40,390 bases of DNA. It comes from DATBFG01 sp036558645 (lineage in GTDB: Bacteria > Acidobacteriota > Terriglobia > Terriglobales > Acidobacteriaceae). The translations under genes and the position numbers were made by a program. The stretch spans positions 1 to 40,390 of the forward strand of contig DATBFG010000067.1 of the NCBI GenBank assembly GCA_036558645.1, given 5' to 3'. The notes under the pieces are model-generated. The model worked only from the letters and a program-made list of their open reading frames with translations. It was not told the DNA's origin and made no database searches. This document shows, in pieces, positions 8,390-16,003 of this stretch (the stretch's first letter is position 1; every line of letters begins with the position of its first letter).

Positions 8390-10042
8390 TCACATCAGAT
8401 GATGCTGAAATGCGTAGGCTGTTGCGGCTGCCCTGGAGGAAACATCGAGCTTCACGAAGATATTGCTTACGTGACGCGCCACGGTTTTTTCACTGATACG
8501 CAATTTTGTTGCGATATCTCGATTCGACATTCCGGAGGCGATCAAACGGAGTACTTCAATCTCTCGGTCGGTCAGCACTTCGTTGCCTGTTTGTACTTTC
8601 TTTCGCAGCAGTGATTCCAGACGCTCGAGATCCGGTCCAGCCCCAAGGTCATGAAAAACTTGGCGTGCCGCACTGAACTCGTGTAGGGCAGCATCCTCGT
8701 CTTTCAGCTGCCGGCATGCAAGGGCGATGAGGACACGAGTGCAGGCCTCCTGATAGGGAGCACTGAGTTCTGTAAACAGGGCCCAGGACCGACGCAGTCG
8801 CGCGAGTGCCGACTCCGCTTTGTGCTCAGCAAGAAGAACAGAACCCATCGCACGCTCTGAGATTGCATGCAACAAAGGAGCATCATAGCGCTCAGCAATC
8901 TCCGTCAGCTCGTCAGCACCAATGCGGCCGGAAGCGAGATCGTGAGCAGCGAGAACAATTTCAACGTAAGCCTCAAGCACTGGTACACGTCGGGATGGTT
9001 CATGTATGTCAGCAAATGCGCGTCGGATACTAACATTCGCGGCATCAACATCGCCCTGAGCCAGGCGCATCAGAGCGAGTCCCGGCTGAGCACGGTTCCA
9101 TGCAGCCGCCTGTTGATAAGTTTTCTCAGCCTCTTCGAACTCGCCCCGCAGGCGATGCAACTCGGCGATCCGGTACATGGCCGCGCCCGCCGGCCGACTG
9201 GTTTGGAATGACTCATTCGCATGCGAAGCCTCATCCATCGCGGCGCTCCAGGCACCGTGCAGCTCAAGAATTTCGGCTCGTCGCAATCGGCAGTGACCGC
9301 GGTAAGAAACAATATCGGGCTGTGATTCGCACCAATGCTCAAGCGCCGACGTCCACTCCTGCGCGCGGCGGACGTCGAAAATTTCGCCGCAGGCCTCAAT
9401 CACACTGCAATAAACTCCGCCCGCTACCAGTGGCGAAACCTCCCCGGCGGTGACTGCAATCATCGCTTCGTCGAGCAAAGTCACTCCGCGCCCGACCTGG
9501 CGACAGCGAATCAGGGCACGCCCTTGGCCTTGTATCCCAAGCGTAGTCAGATCATGGTCGTTGAATCGCCTGCCAATCTCGGTGACTCGTTCAAAGGTTT
9601 CAATGACTGCGGCAGGATCACCCTCATGCACGCCGCGGTATCCCTGAGGCAAAAGCAAATATCCCTTTTCGACGCAATCAGGCTGATCGGCGAGCAGGCG
9701 GTCCGCACGCGCTAACCATCCGTTCGCCGTCGCATTTTCTCCGTTAAGCATGGCAGTGAAGCCCAGCCAGAATGCGCACCTCGCTGCGTCACACACGCTG
9801 CCCGTACTAAGATATTGCTGATGGGCGCGAGAAAGAACTTCCGCACCCTCCTGTCCCTTGCCTATCAGGAAAGCTGCGCTCGCCAGATCTTCCAGATCGG
9901 AGGCCCCAAGCTGCTCCTGCCGATCAGCAGCGAGCAGCACGTGAAATCCCTCGCCCCACGCGCGGCTACGTAGCAATGCACGCCCCTTGTCGAGATCTTG
10001 GGTTCGCTGATTTCGGTTTTTCACGGTTAGAGGACTAGCCAT
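8390..10042 (-). CDS. LuxR-family transcriptional regulator with TPR-like sensor region
   Basis: This 550-residue protein is mostly alpha-helical, with repeated A/L-rich 34-40-residue units typical of TPR arrays over about residues 40-480. The last 60 residues form a LuxR/GerE helix-turn-helix: LTDREIEVLRLIASGMSN followed by a recognition helix around SEKTVARHVSNIF and KLDVSSRAAA. It lacks the N-terminal Walker-type ATPase of MalT/LAL regulators, so it resembles the ATPase-less TPR-LuxR group, where the TPR surface presumably binds a protein or small ligand. No clear Shine-Dalgarno precedes the ATG at 10042, so the start is less certain. It is followed in the same direction by the CzcO-like flavoprotein and antiporter, which are its most likely targets. 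Confidence 0.88.
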   Translation of the reverse strand: MASPLTVKNRNQRTQDLDKGRALLRSRAWGEGFHVLLAADRQEQLGASDLEDLASAAFLIGKGQEGAEVLSRAHQQYLSTGSVCDAARCAFWLGFTAMLNGENATANGWLARADRLLADQPDCVEKGYLLLPQGYRGVHEGDPAAVIETFERVTEIGRRFNDHDLTTLGIQGQGRALIRCRQVGRGVTLLDEAMIAVTAGEVSPLVAGGVYCSVIEACGEIFDVRRAQEWTSALEHWCESQPDIVSYRGHCRLRRAEILELHGAWSAAMDEASHANESFQTSRPAGAAMYRIAELHRLRGEFEEAEKTYQQAAAWNRAQPGLALMRLAQGDVDAANVSIRRAFADIHEPSRRVPVLEAYVEIVLAAHDLASGRIGADELTEIAERYDAPLLHAISERAMGSVLLAEHKAESALARLRRSWALFTELSAPYQEACTRVLIALACRQLKDEDAALHEFSAARQVFHDLGAGPDLERLESLLRKKVQTGNEVLTDREIEVLRLIASGMSNRDIATKLRISEKTVARHVSNIFVKLDVSSRAAATAYAFQHHLM

Positions 10043-10134
10043 GAGCGAGAAAGCGTTTGAATAAGTCTAGCAGCGTTCTGGCAGAGTTTGCCGCAGGAAC
10101 TCGCGACCGAGCGGGCGGGGCTCCACTCATGCAG

Positions 10135-10151
10135 ACACTCGTCTTGAGTGT
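10135..10151 (-). terminator. Short hairpin downstream of the TonB receptor gene
   Basis: The arms acactc (10135-10140) and gagtgt (10146-10151) pair around a 5-base loop, 20 bases past the receptor stop codon. There is no U-run, so this is at best a weak or factor-assisted terminator. Confidence 0.3.
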
Positions 10152-10170
10152 TGAGGTATCAGTCTTAAGA

Positions 10171-12903
10171 TCAGAAGATAAGCCGCACGGCGAACTCAAT
10201 CTGTCGACTGGGATCGGAGTTTGTAATCCCGGCCAGAGCTTGCAGGAATGTTGGCGGTGGTTTGGGTCCTTCGCCGTAAATGTTGTTCACAACAAGATGA
10301 TTCTGGTTGTTTAAAACGTTGAAAGCCTGGATCCGGCCTTCCACGTTCAATTTCTCCCGTACGCGAAAGGTCTTGGCCAATGCTACGTCCAAGCTGGCTT
10401 GTGGAGGCGTTCGAAACGAGTTTCGGCCAAAACCAGCGGGACGATCGGTAGCGTAAGTATCTCCGTTGTCGTCCTTTCCCGTAATTGGATTGACCGGAAG
10501 CCCCGATCCCGCGTTGCCTACAAGAGCCAGCTGCGAGCGCCAAGGAAGATCGATAAAGGCAGTACCCACAAACCGGCTGCGTTGATAGAAGTCATCCGGG
10601 GCACGTTCCAGGCGGTCCCAATTCGGCCACCATTCACTGGGAACGCCGCTATTTGCATCGGCATAAAACATCGCATAGGTAGCAGAAGAGGCAAATACGT
10701 AGTGACCGCTCAACTGGAGCCAGCGGTTCACACGAGCATCGAGTCCCACGTCGAGAGCCTGGTAGATGGCGCCTGCGTTATTCTGGATCACCGCTACGTC
10801 TCTCACCGGAACGCCGTCAAATGTCGTCAAGGGACGCGTTGCGTCGGCCACACTGCCTGATCGGGATGGAGTCGTGAACGTGCGTGGATAGGGTGCTGGA
10901 TGATTGATGTCATCGACCCTCATCTGCTTTACCGTGTGCTCATGCATGCCCGAGATGGTGAGAACGACATTCTTCGCCAGTTCCTGCTGCAGGCTCGCAG
11001 TGAACTGCATCGCGTATGGATTTAACAGTTGGTCCGGCGCGATATAGAGATTGCGGCTTCCTAGCGATGCTCCGGCAGGCGGGGCAGTCAGGGACTGCGG
11101 AAATGTGGGGAATGCCGGATCACCGTAATTCAGAGTGTAGGAAGCAGTGGGCGCATTCGCTCCGAGCGTGATAAAACGCCGGTAAATGTACAGGTAATAC
11201 TGATCGTAGAAAATTCCGGCTCCGACGCGAACCAAGGTGCGCCCGTCGCCGCGTGCATCCCAAGCCAACGCAGCACGGGGAGCAAAGTTGTTCCGATCAT
11301 CGGTAAGCGTCTGATATTCATAACGAAGTCCGAGATTCGCTGTAAGTTGGGGCGTAATGCGAATTTCGTCCTGCACAAAGCCATTGATGGCTGCTTCGTT
11401 GTAATGCAGATCCTGAACCCCGAATGTCTGGCTGAACTTTGTAGGATGCTCGCCCGGTTGCGGCGGGCCGGGATCAAACGTATACGTGCCGAAGAGCGTC
11501 TTCGAGAAGTCTCTGGCGCGAATATTGTTGACTTCACCCCCAACCTGAAAACTATGCCGGCCGCGGCGGAACATCACGGTGTCGGCAAAGTTGTATGTTT
11601 GCGCGTGCACCCAGTTGTAGGTTGAGTATCCCTCAGTGCTGTAGTTGGGCCGGACTACGCCGACGGAGGGATCGAGCGGTGTAGCGCTATCGGGAAAAAA
11701 ATCTTCGAATGAGAATCGAGCCTGATTTACAGTCCGGCCGATCACAGCTAGATCAGAAATCTGGCCGCCCCAAGCCTGCACCCTTGCGAAGCGTCCTGTG
11801 CTCGGCTGGTTGAATCCAGAAATGCGATCGTTGACGTTGTTGCCCTCATAATGATTTCCGTTGAACCTGGCGGTGAGTGAATTCGTCTCGGTAAACTTGT
11901 GATCAAAGCGCAGCAAGCCGTAATAGTCGCTGGTATGCCCAGTTACAAATCTTTCTGTTGGAGACTGAATGAAGGCTCCACGGTCTTGTAGTGATTGCTC
12001 GTAGCTTGCAAAAAAATATGTGCGATCAGCAATCAAAGGTCCGCCCACAGATGCGCCCCAGTATTCCCGTTCGTTTGGCACGTGGGTGTTCGGCGCGGTT
12101 GGACTGTTCAACACCGCTACGGGCGGATTGCTTTGCAGTCCGCTGGGGCGGATATAGGCGAACGCCTGGCCATGGTATTCGTCCCCGCCGGACTTAGTGT
12201 GGATATCCAGCACGCCAGTCGTGGAAACCCCGACCTGCGCCGGATATTGACCGGTCATGACATTCATTTCTTCAACCGCCGAAGGTGCAATCACGGCTTG
12301 AGGCGATACTGAGTAAACCCAGTCGTAGTTGATGATTCCGTCGAGCATGTATCCGGTATTGCGGTAGGATCCGGCATTGATGGAGAGCCTGGTGCTGTCC
12401 TGATAATCAGAACCGAGCCCGATTGTCTGGCGCACGTGCGGGTTCAGTCGTGCGGCTTTGGTCGTGGAATTGGTCACCACCGGCAGATCCGTGAGTTCCT
12501 GCGAGGTAAAGGTCTGGTTAATCTCTGCGGCCGACGTTTGCAGGTTCACGACCTCGCCGTTGACCACAACGGATTCACGGACGTTTGCAAGCGCCAGGTT
12601 TGCATCGATGTGAAGATTATCTCCATCGCCAACCTGGACATCTGTTTTCTCAAATGGACGCAGCCCCTCTGACTGAAACGTAAGCGCATAACTTCCCGAC
12701 GCGATGCCGGTGAATGAGTACGTGCCCTGTGCGTCCGACTGCGTACTGTATTCCTGGCTGCTAGCGCGCAGAGAAATGCGGACGCCCGCTATTGGCGTAG
12801 CATTCGGACCGGCGGTCGCTTTCCCGCTAATGGAACTCTGTGCCCACAGAGAAGAAGGCAATAAAGACATCAGCAAGCAGAGAAAATGAATCCGTTTGAT
12901 CAT
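10171..12903 (-). CDS. TonB-dependent receptor, Oar-like, with carboxypeptidase-regulatory N-terminal domain
   Basis: This gene encodes 910 residues. A Sec signal peptide (about residues 1-21, ending SLWAQ) precedes a carboxypeptidase-regulatory-like beta-sandwich at about 24-105 (SISGKATAGPNATPIAGVRI). A plug-like region (ELTDLPVVTNST through a YMLDG box) and a long beta-barrel rich in aromatic/Asn/Gly strands follow. The chain ends in Phe (FAVRLIF), the usual outer-membrane beta-barrel signature. Such Oar-like receptors are greatly expanded in Acidobacteriota and are thought to import oligosaccharides or other large ligands. The ligand here is unknown. The start codon overlaps the stop of the upstream PmoA-like gene by ATGA, so the two are translationally coupled and probably serve one substrate. 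Confidence 0.93.
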   Translation of the reverse strand: MIKRIHFLCLLMSLLPSSLWAQSSISGKATAGPNATPIAGVRISLRASSQEYSTQSDAQGTYSFTGIASGSYALTFQSEGLRPFEKTDVQVGDGDNLHIDANLALANVRESVVVNGEVVNLQTSAAEINQTFTSQELTDLPVVTNSTTKAARLNPHVRQTIGLGSDYQDSTRLSINAGSYRNTGYMLDGIINYDWVYSVSPQAVIAPSAVEEMNVMTGQYPAQVGVSTTGVLDIHTKSGGDEYHGQAFAYIRPSGLQSNPPVAVLNSPTAPNTHVPNEREYWGASVGGPLIADRTYFFASYEQSLQDRGAFIQSPTERFVTGHTSDYYGLLRFDHKFTETNSLTARFNGNHYEGNNVNDRISGFNQPSTGRFARVQAWGGQISDLAVIGRTVNQARFSFEDFFPDSATPLDPSVGVVRPNYSTEGYSTYNWVHAQTYNFADTVMFRRGRHSFQVGGEVNNIRARDFSKTLFGTYTFDPGPPQPGEHPTKFSQTFGVQDLHYNEAAINGFVQDEIRITPQLTANLGLRYEYQTLTDDRNNFAPRAALAWDARGDGRTLVRVGAGIFYDQYYLYIYRRFITLGANAPTASYTLNYGDPAFPTFPQSLTAPPAGASLGSRNLYIAPDQLLNPYAMQFTASLQQELAKNVVLTISGMHEHTVKQMRVDDINHPAPYPRTFTTPSRSGSVADATRPLTTFDGVPVRDVAVIQNNAGAIYQALDVGLDARVNRWLQLSGHYVFASSATYAMFYADANSGVPSEWWPNWDRLERAPDDFYQRSRFVGTAFIDLPWRSQLALVGNAGSGLPVNPITGKDDNGDTYATDRPAGFGRNSFRTPPQASLDVALAKTFRVREKLNVEGRIQAFNVLNNQNHLVVNNIYGEGPKPPPTFLQALAGITNSDPSRQIEFAVRLIF

Positions 12904-13829
12904 TGGTTTGAATACTCCGCGTAAGCCTTCGTCAAATCGAAGTCAGATGGATGGATGATCACGCGATAACGCAAGCGGATCTCATCTCCAGGTTGCATGC
13001 TCAAACTGCCGTTCGAGCGCGAACGATCGTAATAACGTTGAGCAAACGGATTGGCAAAAAACAACGCCATTGGTTTGGCAAGCCATGAAGAAGGATGGTT
13101 CAGGTTTGCCGGATGGTCCATGACGACGAAGCCAACCTTCTCGCCCTTTAGGTCAGCCTGCCAGTCAATCCAGGAAGTGCGAATGCCGTCGAGTTTCGCT
13201 GTTCCCCTCACCCCCTCCGCATTGATCGCGATTCCGCCTTGATCCTCGTCGAAGGCACGCGCCAAGCGAAAGCCCACGATTCCATCTTTGTGATCCTCAA
13301 AGGTGACTAACTGTTTAGCCTTGAGCCGGAGATCGATATCAAACATGCGAACGTTCTCCGGTTTGGCATAGAACGTCATCTCCAAGACTTCATCGATCAG
13401 AGGCTTGCCTTCCGGGCTCAACCACTGCGCTGATACCACCAAGCTTCCCTTGTCGGTTCCTTGATGGGTTTCGAGAACTTCACCAAAGAGAATTTTTCCC
13501 GATCGCGGATGCGAATCCGCAGGATCGATTTCCCACAGATTCATTCCGCTCAGCCGCTCGTAACCCATCCAGATACTTCGTTGGTGTGGATGATCGGTGT
13601 CATCGCCGTCGGCGTGCTCCATAGGAAATGCGCGCGTGACCGGCTTCCCAGAAAGACTCAATACTGGGTAGAGGTACGGCTTGTTGGCCTCTGCTCCCTT
13701 GCGCAGGGCAGTAAATGGCTTACCATTCACCTGAACTGCAATTTGGTCGGCGCTGTCTTGAATGCTTACCTGGCAACGGACAACAGTCGCGACACAAAGC
13801 ATGACAAGGACTGCACTGATCTTTCGCAT
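12900..13829 (-). CDS. Secreted PmoA-family protein (DUF6807)
   Basis: This gene encodes 309 residues from the ATG at 13829, chosen because AAGGAAG lies just upstream and a signal peptide follows at once (about MRKISAVLVMLCVATVVRC). The frame stays open 40 codons further upstream, but that part lacks signal features. The body has the family's HPHQRSIWMGY-type box (HADGDDTDHPHQRS) and a C-terminal beta-rich region with RYRVIIHP. The label 'methane oxygenase PmoA' used for this family does not imply methane oxidation; members occur in carbohydrate-catabolism clusters in Acidobacteriota and Planctomycetota and their reaction is not established. The ATGA overlap with the TonB receptor indicates joint expression. 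Confidence 0.85.
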   Translation of the reverse strand: MRKISAVLVMLCVATVVRCQVSIQDSADQIAVQVNGKPFTALRKGAEANKPYLYPVLSLSGKPVTRAFPMEHADGDDTDHPHQRSIWMGYERLSGMNLWEIDPADSHPRSGKILFGEVLETHQGTDKGSLVVSAQWLSPEGKPLIDEVLEMTFYAKPENVRMFDIDLRLKAKQLVTFEDHKDGIVGFRLARAFDEDQGGIAINAEGVRGTAKLDGIRTSWIDWQADLKGEKVGFVVMDHPANLNHPSSWLAKPMALFFANPFAQRYYDRSRSNGSLSMQPGDEIRLRYRVIIHPSDFDLTKAYAEYSNQ

Positions 13830-14083
13830 TTGGCTTCCTTGTTTCTCCAAAGATGAGATCAAGGTGGAATGTGGCGGCTTCGACGGTGACGCTAGCAGAG
13901 GTCTGTGCTTACTACCACTGGGGTAGTACTTCGCGAGCGGCAAGTGCATTCACAACGGCGACGATTTGGCGATCTCTCGAATGTATGGCTGAGTTTTTCG
14001 ACAATGAGGATGCCACTCTTGCGATGAAGGGGCCATTTGCTGTTGCTTCAAGATGCAACACCGCATCAGGCATAATAACGAAG
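13830..14083. promoter_or_regulatory. Divergent promoter region between PmoA-like gene and multicopper oxidase
   Basis: This 254-base gap separates genes transcribed away from each other, so it should carry both promoters. I could not pick out convincing -35/-10 pairs or an operator. Confidence 0.4.
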
Positions 14084-15463
14084 ATGAAGACAGCGTTCTG
14101 GTTGGCTTTCCTCTGCTGGCTTTCCACTTCGTATCCCTCATTTGCTGCAACCCGTCATTACTATATAGCCGCGGAAGACGTTACTTGGGACTACGCCCCT
14201 AGCGGCGTCGATCTTGTAGAGGGCAGCGAAATCCCAAGGCCATGGGCAGGCAATACGAGATGGTCGAAGACCCGGTACTTTGAATACACCGATGACACTT
14301 TCACAACGCGCAAACCGCAGCCGGAATGGCTGGGAATTTTGGGACCGATCATACGCGCAGAAGTAGGCGACACCGTGATCGTAGACTTTCTAAACCGGAG
14401 CGCTACAGCCCACAGCATTCACCCGCATGGCTTGCGTTACACCAAGGAGAATGAAGGGGCGCGTTATCTGCCGCTGGTTCGTGGCGCATCGGTACCAACG
14501 AATGGCCGCTATACATATACCTGGATTGCGGACGAGGGTAGCGGCCCCGGTCCCGGACAGCTCAGTTCAGTGGTCTGGTGGTATCACCCACATACCTCAG
14601 GCCCGATGGAAATCAACGCCGGACTGCTGGGTCCTATTATTGTCACGGCCAAGGGAAAAGCGAAGCCGGACGGCAGCCCCAAGGACGTAGATCGGGAACT
14701 AGTCACTTCCTTCGTGATCTTCGATGAGATGCACGGAAGGAATGACGGAATGTTTCACACCATCAACGGGTACATATTCGGAAATCTACCCGGCCTGGTG
14801 ATGAAACAAGGGGAGAAGGTTCGTTGGCACCTGATGGCGATGGGCAATGAAAAAGATCTTCACACGCCGCACTGGCATGGAAAAACCGTGAGGGATGCCT
14901 CGGGCAATATGGACGTTGTTGATCTGCTGCCGGCAAGCACGCATACGGTCGACATGATTGCCGACAATCCGGGAGTGTGGATGTTCCATTGCCACGTAGC
15001 AGATCACATGGAAGGCGGCATGATGAGTACATTCACCATCTATCGCGAGCCTACCCGTTCCTGTCCGGTCCGTTTTGATGCAGGCTCTTTCTGGAATACA
15101 ACAGGTAGCTATTCACTCACCGTGAAGAACGGTAGTCCAAAGCCGATCAAGCAAGTTGTCGTGGGTTTTGAACACTTCTTGTCGCCGCTCTACCTTCATC
15201 GCCCGTACAACAGCCCGGAATGGATCGGTGATGGCCCCACACCTCCGGGTGGCCAAATGACACTAACGATGAAAGCCTATCAGCAAAATGATGCCAAGAT
15301 TCTGGGATGGGCTATTTATCCAAAGCGCATCGTGTACGAGGACGGGACTGCATGGACTCCGCAAGAGCACGGAGAGTGCTTTCAAGTGTTCTGGCGCGAT
15401 CCTGATCATCCCGATCTCAAGGTATTGCCGCCTTCCATTGCGTACACGCGCGAGAGCGATTAG
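14084..15463 (+). CDS. Secreted multicopper oxidase, ceruloplasmin-like cupredoxin type
   Basis: This gene encodes 459 residues from the ATG at 14084, with a signal peptide of about 22 residues (ends PSFAA). The frame is open 77 codons further upstream, but that part is not protein-like and precedes the signal peptide. All four copper-ligand boxes are present: H113-P-H115, H168-P-H170, H260-xx-H263-x-H265 and H302-C-H304 with H308. The HCHVADHMEGGM segment supplies the type 1 copper Cys, His and Met. Two cupredoxin domains are followed by an extra C-terminal beta-rich domain of about 130 residues without copper ligands. Such enzymes couple one-electron oxidation of phenols or metal ions to reduction of O2 to water in the periplasm or outside. 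The substrate is unknown; metal oxidation or phenolic turnover are both plausible. Confidence 0.93.
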   Translation: MKTAFWLAFLCWLSTSYPSFAATRHYYIAAEDVTWDYAPSGVDLVEGSEIPRPWAGNTRWSKTRYFEYTDDTFTTRKPQPEWLGILGPIIRAEVGDTVIVDFLNRSATAHSIHPHGLRYTKENEGARYLPLVRGASVPTNGRYTYTWIADEGSGPGPGQLSSVVWWYHPHTSGPMEINAGLLGPIIVTAKGKAKPDGSPKDVDRELVTSFVIFDEMHGRNDGMFHTINGYIFGNLPGLVMKQGEKVRWHLMAMGNEKDLHTPHWHGKTVRDASGNMDVVDLLPASTHTVDMIADNPGVWMFHCHVADHMEGGMMSTFTIYREPTRSCPVRFDAGSFWNTTGSYSLTVKNGSPKPIKQVVVGFEHFLSPLYLHRPYNSPEWIGDGPTPPGGQMTLTMKAYQQNDAKILGWAIYPKRIVYEDGTAWTPQEHGECFQVFWRDPDHPDLKVLPPSIAYTRESD

Positions 15464-15566
15464 GCAACGCTGATGACAAGATAGGTTTTCTCAGTGGGAT
15501 GATTTGCACACAGACGGAGACTTCCCAATAGAAACACACCGATAACTCTAACTACCAGTCTATTCT

Positions 15567-15803
15567 TCAGGCGGACTTTGGGAGTAAGTTACTTGACGAC
15601 CGCATTACCGCCAACTCTAGCAGTCGATGCTTAACGTATCCATCTTCCGTCAGATGCGCAGAGGCAATGTCATTGAGCCGGGGATGAACAAGGCGGTCTG
15701 GAGACTTTCTCTTACTGAACTCTGGATCATGGCTTGCGCAATAACAACAATCTCTTCCGTTGCGGAAGTCGCTCGCTTGGGGCTTGCGGTGCAGCGATTC
15801 CAT
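15567..15803 (-). CDS. Small hypothetical protein with CCYC motif
   Basis: This 78-residue ORF starts at 15803, where GAGGAGA sits 7 bases upstream, a good ribosome site. The frame extends further upstream, but that start lacks a site. The protein is basic and polar, with CCYC near residue 20 and His/Cys residues around it (CCYCASHDP). No family is recognised. It lies between the multicopper oxidase (convergent) and the CheB-CheR gene. Codon use is unremarkable. It may be a real small gene or chance. Confidence 0.4.
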   Translation of the reverse strand: MESLHRKPQASDFRNGRDCCYCASHDPEFSKRKSPDRLVHPRLNDIASAHLTEDGYVKHRLLELAVMRSSSNLLPKSA

Positions 15804-16003
15804 CGTACACTCTCCTCGGTGGAAAGCTTTTGGTTGAAGTGGTGAAGAAGTAATGTACATCAACGACTAGGCCTCTGTCATCGCAATTGGCGTAGCTCAG
15901 CTCTCGGCAATGTGAATCCTTTGTGGTGCAAACTGGTCAAAGCCACCCCCATGAGGCGATTCAGCCGCTACAATCGGTACTTTTTCACACTCTCTGTTGA
16001 AAA

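Noticed and set aside
13853..14083. 77-codon upstream extension of the multicopper oxidase
   Set aside because: A signal peptide starts at 14084; the extension is not protein-like and would fill the divergent promoter.
15880..15950. GTAGCTCAG string resembling a tRNA D-arm
   Set aside because: No acceptor or T-arm can be paired around it, so it is not a tRNA.
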